This document shows, piece by piece, positions 25,403 to 34,778 of a stretch of 48,298 nt of DNA. Positions within the stretch are counted from its first letter, which is position 1. Each line of letters starts with the position of its first letter. A model generated the notes under the pieces. That model was not told the DNA's origin. It worked only from the letters and a program-made list of their open reading frames with translations, and made no database searches. Position numbers and translations under genes: made by a program. Origin of the DNA: Clostridia bacterium (GTDB lineage: Bacteria; Bacillota; Sulfobacillia; SLMV01). The DNA lies in assembly GCA_003552525.1 (NCBI GenBank), contig PUNF01000098.1, positions 1-48,298 on the forward strand. Reading direction: 5' to 3'.

Positions 25403-26722
25403 TTGTTCAGGGATCGAAGAAAGTGGCTGCGGGACACGCGGGTGACGAAGGATCCCCGGCGTGTTCCTGTAGCCACTGCGGAAGAGAACGCACGGATACC
25501 CGGCCTTGTCATTCGGAACGGACGCATATTTGACGGGTGTGGCACCGAACCATTTTCCGCCGATGTGTACATCGAGGGAGACCGAATACGCGCCGTCGAC
25601 AAGCGAGTGCCTTTGGACCAACAAGTGCAACAGATCGACGCATCGGGAATGACGGTCATGCCGGGCCTGGTCGATCTTCATACCCACCTGAGTTACCACG
25701 AGCCGGACATCCCTGCGGCAACGGCGCAGAGCGTGGCCGACGGTACCCTGCGTGCACTCGAAAGGATGCGCTTCTACGTTGAAAGTGGCATCACGAGTGT
25801 GCGGGATGCCGGCTCCCATGCCGATATACCGTTTAGGCTGAAGGAATGGGAGCGAAGCGGACGTATCAATGGCCCGAGGGTGTTTGCTGCTGGCCCCCTG
25901 ATTACCGGCACGGGCGGGCACGGAGCAGAAAGGCTGGATGTGACGTCGCCCGCACTTGGTAAGGTGCGGGAGGCCAGTGGGCCAACCGATTGGCGCGAAG
26001 CGGTGCGCGGGGCTTTTAAGGCCGGTGCCGATGTGATCAAAGTGGCCAGCCACTTTTCGGCCCCTGAGGTCCAGGCCGCCGTAGATGAGGCACATGCCCT
26101 GGGATTGCGCGTGATGTGTGATGCGGAGACCCACTATATCGAATGGGCGATAGAGGCCGGCGTAGACACCATCGAGCACCCGCTGCCGCGGACCGATGAC
26201 GCGATCGCGATGATGGCGAAAGCGGGTGTCTTCGCCGTTCCGACGCTGATTCCGTACGTCATCATATTTGATGAGCGAGGGGGATACTTCGATTCTACCT
26301 CCCGCCGATTCGCCTTTTCGAAGGAAGATAATCTCGAGGTTGTGGCCAGGATGCATCGGTCCGGCGTCAGGTTCGGGATAGGAACGGACCTGGTCATGGA
26401 TTGGTTCCGCTATTTGCCCCATGCTTACATAACGGAACTGGAACTGATGATGGAAGCGGGACTCGACAGGGAAGAGGTACTGGAGGCGGCGACCCTCGGT
26501 GGGGCCACGGCATTGGACATGCAAGACCAGCTCGGAAGCATTGAATGTGGAAAGCTCGCCGATATCATCCTGGTCGAAGGGGAGCCCGACAGGAATCTGC
26601 GCGACTTGGCCCAATTGCACACGGTTATCCGGGATGGACGTATTGAAGTGTATGAAGGGCAGTCTCTCGTTCCCCGCTGCCGAGCAAAGGCTTTTCCGGG
26701 GGTCACGCCCGAGGACATATAA
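25403..26722 (+). CDS. Metal-dependent amidohydrolase (imidazolonepropionase/prolidase-like)
   Basis: About 439 residues from TTG 25403 (GGAGG nine bases upstream); GTG 25358 would add 15 residues and overlap ldcA. The binuclear metal site is visible: 'DLHTHLSYH' on strand 1, the bridging Lys in 'GADVIKVASHFS', His in 'CDAETHYIEWA' and 'DTIEHPL', and Asp in 'FGIGTDLVMD'. The C terminus closes the composite beta domain ('GKLADIILVEGEP', 'VIRDGRIEV'). The family includes Xaa-Pro and Xaa-Arg dipeptidases and hydrolases of cyclic amides. The substrate is unknown. The protein is cytoplasmic and probably co-transcribed with ldcA. Confidence 0.85.
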   Translation: MFRDRRKWLRDTRVTKDPRRVPVATAEENARIPGLVIRNGRIFDGCGTEPFSADVYIEGDRIRAVDKRVPLDQQVQQIDASGMTVMPGLVDLHTHLSYHEPDIPAATAQSVADGTLRALERMRFYVESGITSVRDAGSHADIPFRLKEWERSGRINGPRVFAAGPLITGTGGHGAERLDVTSPALGKVREASGPTDWREAVRGAFKAGADVIKVASHFSAPEVQAAVDEAHALGLRVMCDAETHYIEWAIEAGVDTIEHPLPRTDDAIAMMAKAGVFAVPTLIPYVIIFDERGGYFDSTSRRFAFSKEDNLEVVARMHRSGVRFGIGTDLVMDWFRYLPHAYITELELMMEAGLDREEVLEAATLGGATALDMQDQLGSIECGKLADIILVEGEPDRNLRDLAQLHTVIRDGRIEVYEGQSLVPRCRAKAFPGVTPEDI

Positions 26723-26819
26723 ATACCCGCGCGTATGTCGAGTGACAGCCCACCCAGGGTGTTGAAGTCGAGTCGATTAGAATCAACGGTGACGGTGTTT
26801 CGCAAAGGGGGTGATGACA

Positions 26820-28232
26820 GTGTCATACGACCTTATCCTCCGCAGTGGATACGTGGTGGACCCGGCAAACGAGATGCTGGGATTTGCCGATATCGGGGTT
26901 CGTGCGGGCAAGGTTGCACGCGTGGAATCCAATGGCCTATCGGCACGGGGAACCGAGGAGATCGATGCCAGCGGGTTGATGGTGATACCGGGCATGATCG
27001 ACGGACACGTGCACCTTGCGGATCAGCGTCGCGGCGGAATCGGACACAGGAGGCTCGCTTTGGCCGGCGTTACCAGTGCGGTGGAGTTCGCCGACTTCTC
27101 TTCCGTGGTTCGCCGTCTTCCCGAAGAAGGGGCTGGCCTGAACCTCGCCGGGCTCAACGTGATCGGTCCGTACCTGGATTCGTGTCCCGATGAGGCGCAT
27201 ATTCGTCGCGAGACCCGTGCAGCGCTTCGGGCGGGTGCCCTCGGGACCAAGATCTTTGGAGGGCACTTCCCCTCCTCCCTCGCCGCTACAGAGGCTATGA
27301 TCCGGATTGCGAACGAAGAAGAATGCTACGTCGCATATCACGTGGGTACCACTGCATCTGCTAGCAATATACTCGGTATGCGAGAGCTTCCGGAATTGGT
27401 GGGTAAGCATCGCCTACACCTCGCACATGTGAATGCATATCTTCGCGGGATGACCGAGGGTATGTACGCAGAACTCGCGGAGGGTTTTGGGTTGCTTCGC
27501 TGCCTACCGCAACTGGTTTCTGAGTCACACCTTGCGCCGGACAACGGTACTTCGGGGGCAGTTGAGGCGGGCGTTCCCTCGGACGCGGTTACCCGTAACT
27601 GTTTGCGGATGGGCGGTTATCCCGCAACACGGACGGGGTTGGAAGCAGCGCTCAGGGAAGGATATGCGCGCGTGAACGTGCGATCGGGTGATCGGATGGA
27701 GTTCCTGGAAGGTCAAGCGGGGTTTGCGTACTGGTCCAGTGTAGACGGCAATTGCGGCCTTTCTTTCCCGGTAAACCGGAGGGTGGTTGCCCTCGCCTGC
27801 GCCGTCGAAAGGCGTGAAGGTGGGGAATCAGGGGAAGGGGAATTCCTGATCGATGCCCTGGCCAGTGATGGTGGTGCCTGGCGCAATGTCTTGTTGTCGC
27901 GGGGCCTTCCGTTGGTAGAATTCGGCGCGCTGTCCCTCGGCGACCTAGTGACAAAACTCTCCGTAAACCCTGCCCGCATGTTCGGTTTTCGTCACAAGGG
28001 GCACCTCGGTGAAGGGGCGGATGCCGATATTACCGTGATAGACAAACAGAAGCGCCAGGCGGTGTTCACGGTTGTCGGCGGGAGAATCATCGCCCGCGAG
28101 GGCCGTGTGGTGGGGTCGGGCGCCCAGCTATACACCCAGGATGAAGGCATAGACACCCTGCGCGAAACGGGTTATCCCGTAGATACGGTGGATTTGCAGG
28201 ATAGCCTCTTCTATCGCAAGGCATCCGCATGA
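26820..28232 (+). CDS. Dihydroorotase/hydantoinase-like cyclic amidohydrolase
   Basis: About 470 residues. GTG 26820 is eight bases after an exceptionally long SD, AAAGGGGGTGAT; GTG 26811 and ATG 26814 overlap or touch it. The metal motif 'IDGHVHLAD', Lys in 'ALGTKIFGGHF', His in 'CYVAYHVGT' and 'HLAHVNAY' match the amidohydrolase barrel. Unlike dihydroorotases there is an insertion around residues 330-385 ('CAVERREGGESGEGEFLIDALASDGGAWRN'), and the usual final-strand Asp is not evident. It resembles N-acyl-D-amino acid deacylase or adenine deaminase-type outliers. The substrate is unknown. Confidence 0.75.
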   Translation: MSYDLILRSGYVVDPANEMLGFADIGVRAGKVARVESNGLSARGTEEIDASGLMVIPGMIDGHVHLADQRRGGIGHRRLALAGVTSAVEFADFSSVVRRLPEEGAGLNLAGLNVIGPYLDSCPDEAHIRRETRAALRAGALGTKIFGGHFPSSLAATEAMIRIANEEECYVAYHVGTTASASNILGMRELPELVGKHRLHLAHVNAYLRGMTEGMYAELAEGFGLLRCLPQLVSESHLAPDNGTSGAVEAGVPSDAVTRNCLRMGGYPATRTGLEAALREGYARVNVRSGDRMEFLEGQAGFAYWSSVDGNCGLSFPVNRRVVALACAVERREGGESGEGEFLIDALASDGGAWRNVLLSRGLPLVEFGALSLGDLVTKLSVNPARMFGFRHKGHLGEGADADITVIDKQKRQAVFTVVGGRIIAREGRVVGSGAQLYTQDEGIDTLRETGYPVDTVDLQDSLFYRKASA

Positions 28233-28562
28233 TGGGCGCCCTGGTTTGTCTGCCCGCATGGACGTGCCACTCGAGCGGTGTGTCGCGATGGCGAGCATGA
28301 AGCGCAGGACGTTCAATTACGTCGGCAATGCAGTGGCCGTTTTGCGCGACATAGGCCGGGGGCCCCGTGAATGCGATGACAAAGCGCAAGCCGCATTGTG
28401 TCGTCAGCCGTACCGCGACGAGTTTGCAGGTCGCCCGGGACATCGCCATCATGGCGGGTACGGGCAATCACATGGCCCAGCGAGGTCTCGCTATCCGCTG
28501 TCGTAAGATCGGATCGGCGATACCCGCGATAGCAGTATATTTGTGGTTGGAGGGACGAAATC
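28233..28562. other. Intergenic region before the phosphate acyltransferase gene
   Basis: 330 bases with no gene I can support. Three overlapping short ORFs exist but none has an SD or a recognisable sequence. No clear promoter or terminator hairpin is seen, although the downstream gene has GGAGG at 28549-28554. Confidence 0.4.
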
Positions 28563-29480
28563 ATGAAGGACCTGGGGTTCTATCACTTGCTGCCCTACAT
28601 CGACGCACTGCCCAGTGGTGATCCTTTTGTGATCGCCGTCGCCGGTGGCAGTTCGCCAGAAATCTTGAGGACGTGCGCTCGCGCGGCCCGCGAGGGTATC
28701 GCGCACTCGATCCTGTTTGGAGATCCCGAAACCATCCGCGGAGAACTCGACGGGCTTTCTGCGGTGCCGGGGGAAGGATTGAGCGTTCGCGATAGCACCG
28801 ATCCCGCGCTGGATGCAGCACTTGCTGTGGGCAACGGCGAGGCACATGTGCTGATGAAGGGCAGCGTCTCATCCGGAGCCTTTCTCCGCGCGGCACTGAG
28901 CGAGCGGACCGGTCTTCGAACCGATGCCCTTCTGAGTCACGTCGGCTTTTTCGATATACCATCCTTCCCCCGCTTGCTCGGGATGACCGACGGGGGTATC
29001 AATATCTCCCCGGATTTCGATGCGCGGGTGGCCATCGTGGCGAATGCTGCGAGCATCGGTCGACGGGTGTTGGGTCGCACCCCGCGTATCGCATTGGTCG
29101 CCGCCGTGGAGAAGGTGCAGAGTAGTATGCCGGTAACCATGGAGTATGCCGCGATTGCGAAGATGGCGGAGCGCGGAAGCTTCGGGGACGCACATGTCGA
29201 CGGCCCGCTTGGGTTGGATAACGCACTCAACGCCGAGGCTGCCTGCAGCAAGGGATTGCGGGGCCCGGTGGCCGGAGCGGCCGATATCGTAGTGGTACCG
29301 GACATCCAGTCCGGCAATGTCATGGGCAAGACCCTCACTTACCTGGCCGATGCGCCGATGGCGGGCCTGGTCATTGGGGCCAGGGCACCCATCGTGCTCA
29401 ACTCCCGTGCGGATTCCTCGGCGGCTCGGCTGGCATCTGTAATCCTCGCGGCTTCTGTTGCGGGAGGTGCTTTCGGTTGA
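28563..29480 (+). CDS. ptb: Phosphate butyryltransferase-like acyltransferase
   Basis: 305 residues of the phosphate acetyl/butyryl-transferase fold. The diagnostic C-terminal block 'DGPLGLDNALNAEAA', 'KGLRGPVAGAADIVVVPDI' and 'GNVMGKTLTYL' matches Ptb better than Pta, as does 'HVLMKGSVSS'. It interconverts acyl-CoA + Pi with acyl phosphate + CoA. A butyrate or acetate kinase, the usual partner, is not next to it or in the window. The substrate chain length cannot be read. It overlaps the nif3 start by four bases. Confidence 0.87.
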   Translation: MKDLGFYHLLPYIDALPSGDPFVIAVAGGSSPEILRTCARAAREGIAHSILFGDPETIRGELDGLSAVPGEGLSVRDSTDPALDAALAVGNGEAHVLMKGSVSSGAFLRAALSERTGLRTDALLSHVGFFDIPSFPRLLGMTDGGINISPDFDARVAIVANAASIGRRVLGRTPRIALVAAVEKVQSSMPVTMEYAAIAKMAERGSFGDAHVDGPLGLDNALNAEAACSKGLRGPVAGAADIVVVPDIQSGNVMGKTLTYLADAPMAGLVIGARAPIVLNSRADSSAARLASVILAASVAGGAFG

Positions 29481-30601
29481 CTCAACGCACCACGGTAAGC
29501 GATATTGCGGGTCGGCTCGACGCCCTGGTTCCACCTGCACTCGCGGAAGAATGGGATAACGTCGGGCTACAGGTGGGTACTCCCGAGGCTCCCGTCGAGC
29601 GGCTGGGGGTGACCCTCGAGGTCACGGAACAGGGGATTCAACAAGCGAAAGCGCTCGGGGTGGGCCTGTTGGTCACCCACCACCCATTGATCCTCGGCGG
29701 CCTCCATAGGGTGCTTCGGAGGGAGCGGGTTGGCCGATTGCTGTACAGCCTCATGGAGGCCGACATGGCCCTCTATTCGGCCCATACGAACCTGGACGCC
29801 TCACCTTTGGGTCCCAGCGCGGTACTTGCACGACAATTGGAGCTCGAGGAAGTCGACGTCATGGCTCCCGTGCGGGACTTGCTGAAGTTGACTGTCTTCG
29901 TGCCGGAGGACTCCCTCGAGACCGTTCGAAGGGCCCTGGGAGATGCGGGGGCTGGGCATATCGGCGCGTACAGTCATTGCACGTTTAGTGTGCTCGGTAC
30001 GGGAAACTTCCTCCCATCGGAGGATACGTCGCCATACATCGGTGAACGTGGAGAGGTAAACGCGGTTTCAGAGGCGCGTCTAGAGACCATTATACCGAGA
30101 CATCAACAATCCTCCCTGTTACATGCCCTATTCGATGCGCACCCCTATGAAGAGCCGGCCTATGATCTTTATCCGCTCGCAAACGCGCGCGCGCTCGGCA
30201 TGGGTCGCATCGGCAACTTGCCCCATCCGATGTCGCTGGGTGACCTGGTGAAGACGCTGGCCCGGATAACGGGATCGGACGATCTTCGATACGTTGGCGA
30301 CGAGGATGCCCGTGTTCAGCGAGTCGCACTCGTTTGTGGCGCCGGTGCGAAGATGTGGCCCAATTGCCTGCAGCGGGGCGCCGAGGTCATGGTGAGTGGT
30401 GACATCAGCTATCACGTGGCCGAAGACCTGTTGGCCGAGGGACTCCTCGCGATAGATCCGGGCCACGCAGGATCCGAGGCTCCGTTCCTGGGCGACTATG
30501 TAGCCGCGATCGCAGAGGATTTCGAGCGGGCCGCGCTCCATTGCGAGGTATTGTCGATGGAGGAAAAAGTGGATCCCTGGAAAAGGGCCGACAAGGGATG
30601 A
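29477..30601 (+). CDS. Nif3-like dinuclear metal-binding protein with central insert (YqfO type)
   Basis: 374 residues from TTG 29477 (TTGA overlap with ptb). The Nif3 halves carry 'EEWDNVGLQVG', 'LVTHHPLIL' and 'HTNLD' in the N-terminal half and 'GAGAKMWPNCLQRGAEVMVSGDISYHVAED', 'DPGHAGSE' in the C-terminal half. Between them (about 130-235) is the PII-like inserted domain ('KLTVFVPEDSLETVRRALGDAGAGHIGAYSHCTF') found in Bacillus YqfO. It forms hexameric toroids. Bacterial relatives have been annotated as GTP cyclohydrolase I type 2 on limited evidence. In many Bacillota it sits near sigA; here it precedes rnpB. Confidence 0.9.
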   Translation: MTQRTTVSDIAGRLDALVPPALAEEWDNVGLQVGTPEAPVERLGVTLEVTEQGIQQAKALGVGLLVTHHPLILGGLHRVLRRERVGRLLYSLMEADMALYSAHTNLDASPLGPSAVLARQLELEEVDVMAPVRDLLKLTVFVPEDSLETVRRALGDAGAGHIGAYSHCTFSVLGTGNFLPSEDTSPYIGERGEVNAVSEARLETIIPRHQQSSLLHALFDAHPYEEPAYDLYPLANARALGMGRIGNLPHPMSLGDLVKTLARITGSDDLRYVGDEDARVQRVALVCGAGAKMWPNCLQRGAEVMVSGDISYHVAEDLLAEGLLAIDPGHAGSEAPFLGDYVAAIAEDFERAALHCEVLSMEEKVDPWKRADKG

Positions 30602-30639
30602 CGGATCCCGGATCGATTTGGCTTTTGGGGCGCGATTTT

Positions 30640-30669
30640 TGGACAGTATGGTGGGCTCTTTGCTATAAT
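30640..30669 (+). promoter_or_regulatory. Promoter of the RNase P RNA gene
   Basis: TGGACA (30640-30645), 18-base spacer, perfect TATAAT (30664-30669). The predicted start at 30676 falls exactly on the first base of the rnpB 5' stem. Confidence 0.85.
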
Positions 30670-30675
30670 TGGAAT

Positions 30676-31056
30676 GCGAGTGGGCCGGGCAGTCGCACCT
30701 GTCACATCCCGTCACGTTTTCACGCGATCCACCGGAACCCTTCGGGGGATGTGCAGGTGAGGAAAGTCCGAACTCCATAGGGCAGGGTGCCGGATAACGT
30801 CCGGTGAGGGCGACCTCCAGGAAAGTGCCACAGAAATTACACCGCCCCTCGCGGGGTAAGGGTGAAATGGTGGTGTAAGAGACCACCGGCGGTCGGGTAA
30901 CCGGCCGGCCAGGCAAACCCCACCCGGAGCAAGGCTGAATAGGAGGGGAATGAGGTGGCCCGCCAACCCCTCGGGTAAGCCGCTAGAGGCGCCAGGCAAC
31001 TGGCGTCCCAGATAAATGACTGTCCTCGACAGAATTCGGCTTACAGGTCCACTCGC
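30676..31056 (+). ncRNA. rnpB: RNase P RNA (M1 RNA), bacterial class A
   Basis: The conserved core GAGGAAAGTCCGAACTCC is at about 30760, with ACAGAAATTACACCGCC and GGTAAGGGTGAAA after it and the 3' motif AGATAAATGACTGTC...ACAGAATTCGGCTTACAGG at the end. The ends pair: GCGAGTGGGCC at 30676 with GGTCCACTCGC at 31046-31056 (helix P1), which fixes a length near 381 nt. It is the catalytic RNA that trims tRNA 5' leaders. The architecture follows the ancestral A type, not the Bacillus B type. Confidence 0.95.
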
Positions 31057-31072
31057 TTACATATGGGTACAG

Positions 31073-31107
31073 ACGACGGCCTGGGCAAACGACTCTGTGG
31101 CCGTCGT
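31073..31107 (+). terminator. Terminator of rnpB
   Basis: ACGACGGCC (31073-31081) pairs perfectly with GGCCGTCGT (31099-31107) and is followed by ATCGTTTGTT, 17 bases after the mature RNA end. Confidence 0.7.
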
Positions 31108-31199
31108 ATCGTTTGTTGGAACCCCGGATAACGGTGGCGCGTCCATATGATTGATGCTGGACCCGAAGACGGGGCGAGTAAGAAGAGGGGGAGCAGACG

Positions 31200-32096
31200 G
31201 TGCGAGGATCCAGATGGATTGCGATCGTAGTGCTCGGCCTCCTGGTGCTCTTCGGCGCGGCGGGATGCCGGCGCCCCGAAGAGCCACCACCGGAATCCGG
31301 GGATGTCGAGTTCGAAGAGGTTGAAGAACCCCCGGTGGAAGTGGCGGAGTGGGTCGATGCAATGACCGAGCATGCTCGGGATTGGATGATTCTCGATGAT
31401 GTGGTGTACGTCGCTGTGAGTCGAGAAGAGGTCCCCCACGCCGGGCATGATGTCGTCATCGAGCGGATCGGTTTTTCGCGCGAGGATGAGGATTATTTCG
31501 TCGACGTATCCGCCACGTACACTGGCCCTGATCCGGATGTGCAATACGAGGAGGGGCCCATGCGTCCCGTGGCACTCGTTCGGTTTCCCCTCGACGAAAT
31601 CCCCGGCGCCACAGCCGCGGTTTTGGACTTCGCTTTTCTCGTCGATGAAGCCGATGTCGTGGAGTTACCAGAAGAGGAGCATCCTCGCCACCGAGTGATA
31701 TTGTATTTTGGAACCTCGGATGGGCAGATGACCCGCGTTTATCGCACCATAAGAGCGCCGGAACTGGATGTCGACCTCCTCGTGGCAGAGTTGATGGCCG
31801 GACCGGTCGAATCCGGTGCCATTGCCGTGTTGCCGGAGGGTACGACCCTAACGGTGACCCCCGATGCCGAGCAATCCGACCTCGTCCACGTGGATTTTAG
31901 CCGCGAAGTGCTGGAGGCCCGGGGTACCTTGGGCGAGATGCTCGCCGTATACTCGGTAGTGAACACGCTGGTAGACAATGATCTCGGCTACGAACGCGTC
32001 CAGGTAAGCGTCGATGGCCGTTCGGATACCCTGGGACACCTCGATATCGGTGATCCACTCACATTCGAAGACGCCCTGGTGCTGGACGATAAGTGA
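31200..32096 (+). CDS. GerMN lipoprotein with PrcB-like N-terminal domain
   Basis: 298 residues from GTG 31200, preceded by GAGGGGGAG. The signal peptide ends in lipobox 'GAAGC'. After an acidic linker, residues about 65-155 ('VYVAVSREEVPHAGHDVVIERI', 'DVSATYTGPDPD') resemble the PrcB C-terminal domain, and residues about 165-290 form a GerMN domain ('RHRVILYFGTSDGQMTRVYR', 'DLLVAELMAGP', 'MLAVYSVVNTLVDN', 'VQVSVDGRSDTL'). The role is probably at the envelope, in wall remodelling or spore functions. It lies 72 bases before secA and is the second GerMN lipoprotein in the window. Confidence 0.8.
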   Translation: MRGSRWIAIVVLGLLVLFGAAGCRRPEEPPPESGDVEFEEVEEPPVEVAEWVDAMTEHARDWMILDDVVYVAVSREEVPHAGHDVVIERIGFSREDEDYFVDVSATYTGPDPDVQYEEGPMRPVALVRFPLDEIPGATAAVLDFAFLVDEADVVELPEEEHPRHRVILYFGTSDGQMTRVYRTIRAPELDVDLLVAELMAGPVESGAIAVLPEGTTLTVTPDAEQSDLVHVDFSREVLEARGTLGEMLAVYSVVNTLVDNDLGYERVQVSVDGRSDTLGHLDIGDPLTFEDALVLDDK

Positions 32097-32168
32097 TCGA
32101 TGCGAACGACGGGCGCATCGGACGGTATCTAGGGAAACACCCCTGTCTTCCGGGAGGCTTTGATTGAT

Positions 32169-34760
32169 TTGCTGGGATTCTTGAAGAAGATGTTGGATTT
32201 CAACGAACGCGAGTTGCGGCGCCTGCGTCCAATCGTGGCAGCCGTCAACGAGTGGGAGTCCGAAATGCAATCCAAAAGCGACGAAGCCCTTGCGGGGATG
32301 ACGGCACAGTTTCGCGACCGCCTTGCCCGCGGGGAAAGCCTCGACGCTTTGGAGGCCGAGGCCTTCGCGGTGGTTCGCGAGGCGGCCCGGCGCACCCTCG
32401 GCCAGCGACATTTTGATGTGCAGGTACTGGGTGCGCTGGGTTTGCACCGGGGCATGGTTTGCGAGATGAAGACGGGTGAGGGTAAGACCCTCGTCGCGAC
32501 CATGCCGGCCTACCTAAATGCCCTGGCTGGTCAAGGGGTTCACGTCGTAACGGTCAACGAGTATCTCGCCCGTCGAGATAGCGAGTGGATGGGCGAAATC
32601 TATCGTTTCCTCGGCATGGATGTCGGACTAATCGTCTCCGGTCTCAAGGCGAAGGAGCGAAGAGAAGCATATGCTTCGGATATTACCTATGGGACCAACA
32701 ACGAGTTTGGTTTCGATTACCTGCGTGACAACATGGCGACTTCACCAGATCAGTTGGTGCAGCGAAGCCTTCACTATGCTATCGTCGACGAGGTGGACAG
32801 TGTCTTTATCGATGAGGCACGAACGCCCCTCATTATATCTGGAGCACCCAGGCAGCAGGCGGAGAATTACGAGAGGTTCGCGCGGATCGTTCGTCAGCTG
32901 CGACCGGAGGAACATTACACCGTGGACGAAAAGGGCGGGAGCGTGGTCCCGACCGATGAGGGACTGGCCGTGGTCGAGGAACGCCTGGGAATCGACGACC
33001 TGTTCCATCCTTCCCACATTGAACTGAACCACTTCCTCACGCAAGGGCTAAAGGCAAAGGAACTGTTTAAGCGCGATCGTGATTATGTGGTGACCGATGA
33101 TCGCGTCGTGATCGTGGACCAGTTCACCGGGCGCCTGATGCCGGGACGGCGGTATAGCGACGGTCTGCATCAATCCCTGGAGGCCAAGGAAGGGTTGTCC
33201 ATCCGGGAAGAGACGCAGACGCTGGCGACCATTACTTTTCAGAATTACTTCCGGATGTACGAAAAACTCGCGGGCATGACCGGCACGGCGGCCACGGAGG
33301 CCGATGAGTTCGACGAGATATACGGTCTGAAGGTAGTCGTCATTCCAACCAATCGACCGATGATTCGTACAGATCACCCGGATGCCGTGTACAAGTCCGA
33401 GGGAGGCAAGTTCGAGGCGGTCGTCGCGGATATCCGAGAGCGGCACAGCCATGGACAGCCGGTCCTTGTCGGCACGGCTTCCATCGATCGGTCCGAACAG
33501 CTGAGCGATATGCTCCATGCGGTCGAGATCCCTCACGAGGTCCTTAATGCCAAGCACCACGAGCGAGAGGCAGAGATCGTCAAGGGTGCCGGCGAGCCGG
33601 GGCGTGTTACGATCGCCACGAACATGGCCGGGCGAGGCACCGATATCGTGCTCGGAGAAGGCGTGGTGGAACGCGGTGGACTGCACGTGCTCGGTACCGA
33701 GCGACACGAGAGTCGGCGCATCGATAACCAGTTGCGTGGCCGATCCGGACGCCAGGGTGATCCCGGCTCATCGCAGTTTTACGTATCGATGGAAGACGAT
33801 TTGATGCGGCTTTTCGGGGGGGAAACCCTCGAGGGCATGCTTAACCGGGTCGGGCTCGAAGAATCGGAGCGGCTGGAACACTCGATGTTGTCTTCGGCGA
33901 TCGAAAGAGCCCAAAGGCGGGTAGAATCGAAGAACTTCGGTATCCGCAAGCAGTTGCTGGAATATGATGACGTGTTGAATGAACAGCGCAAGGTGGTCTA
34001 TGCGCAGCGCCGCCGGGTACTCGAGGGCGCTTCGATGCGCGATACCATTCTCGATATGGCGGAGGAGGTAATCCGGGAGCGGGTGCAAACGTACTGTGCC
34101 GATGGCCGCTATCCAGAGGAATGGAATCTCGGGGGCCTTATCACGGACCTGGAGATGCAGCTGCTTCCCCCGGGGCGTCTGCAGAAGTCCATTTTGGTGG
34201 AGAAGGCCGAAGAAGGCGGTTTTCAAGGACTTACAGCGTACCTGGTGAGTGTCTCCCGCGCGGTGTACCGGGCCAAGGAGGACAAGATTGGCAAGGATCG
34301 TTTTGATCAGCTTGCACGAATCTTCCTTCTCCGTGTCGTCGATGCGAAGTGGATGGATTACCTTGCAGCGGCGGACGAGTTGCGACAGGGGATTGGATTG
34401 CGGGCGTACGGACAGGAAAAGCCGCTCGTCGCATATCAACGTGAGACACACAGCATGTTCAACAACATGATCGGTGCGATTCGGGAAGATGTCGTCAAAT
34501 ACGTGTACAAGATTGAACTTTCCTCGGAAGGGATCTCACTCCCGGATGCGAGCGGCGCACGAATCGTCGGTCAGACATCACAGGACCCATCGGGGGCTTT
34601 CGATGCCCACCGGGCTGGCGATACGGGGCGTTCGGCAGCGGCATCTGGGGGTGGAAAGCCGGCGCGGCCCCAGCCCTTCCAACGGCAGCGGCCGAAGGTT
34701 GGGCGAAACGATCCCTGCCCATGCGGAAGCGGCAAGAAGTACAAGCATTGTTGCGGATAG
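32169..34760 (+). CDS. secA: Preprotein translocase ATPase SecA
   Basis: About 863 residues. The ORF opens at TTG 32160, only two bases after GGGAGG, while TTG 32169 gives the canonical N terminus (M)LGFLKKM with an 11-base gap, so I prefer it. NBD1 has '[20 protein letters not shown]' and '[19 protein letters not shown]'; NBD2 has '[12 protein letters not shown]' and '[15 protein letters not shown]'. The C-terminal zinc SEC-C motif '[17 protein letters not shown]' is intact, as needed for SecB or ribosome and lipid contacts. It drives export through SecYEG. It is four bases upstream of the prfB leader. Confidence 0.97.
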   Translation: MLGFLKKMLDFNERELRRLRPIVAAVNEWESEMQSKSDEALAGMTAQFRDRLARGESLDALEAEAFAVVREAARRTLGQRHFDVQVLGALGLHRGMVCEMKTGEGKTLVATMPAYLNALAGQGVHVVTVNEYLARRDSEWMGEIYRFLGMDVGLIVSGLKAKERREAYASDITYGTNNEFGFDYLRDNMATSPDQLVQRSLHYAIVDEVDSVFIDEARTPLIISGAPRQQAENYERFARIVRQLRPEEHYTVDEKGGSVVPTDEGLAVVEERLGIDDLFHPSHIELNHFLTQGLKAKELFKRDRDYVVTDDRVVIVDQFTGRLMPGRRYSDGLHQSLEAKEGLSIREETQTLATITFQNYFRMYEKLAGMTGTAATEADEFDEIYGLKVVVIPTNRPMIRTDHPDAVYKSEGGKFEAVVADIRERHSHGQPVLVGTASIDRSEQLSDMLHAVEIPHEVLNAKHHEREAEIVKGAGEPGRVTIATNMAGRGTDIVLGEGVVERGGLHVLGTERHESRRIDNQLRGRSGRQGDPGSSQFYVSMEDDLMRLFGGETLEGMLNRVGLEESERLEHSMLSSAIERAQRRVESKNFGIRKQLLEYDDVLNEQRKVVYAQRRRVLEGASMRDTILDMAEEVIRERVQTYCADGRYPEEWNLGGLITDLEMQLLPPGRLQKSILVEKAEEGGFQGLTAYLVSVSRAVYRAKEDKIGKDRFDQLARIFLLRVVDAKWMDYLAAADELRQGIGLRAYGQEKPLVAYQRETHSMFNNMIGAIREDVVKYVYKIELSSEGISLPDASGARIVGQTSQDPSGAFDAHRAGDTGRSAAASGGGKPARPQPFQRQRPKVGRNDPCPCGSGKKYKHCCG

Positions 34761-34778
34761 ATGGAGGAGGCGTGGATT

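Noticed and set aside
25256-26620. 454-residue ORF on the minus strand
   Set aside because: It is fully antisense to the amidohydrolase gene, which has a complete metal-site motif set; the minus product has no recognisable fold and is a GC-driven shadow.
30128-30916. 262-residue minus-strand ORF across nif3 and rnpB
   Set aside because: It is antisense to two strongly supported genes, one of them a structural RNA.
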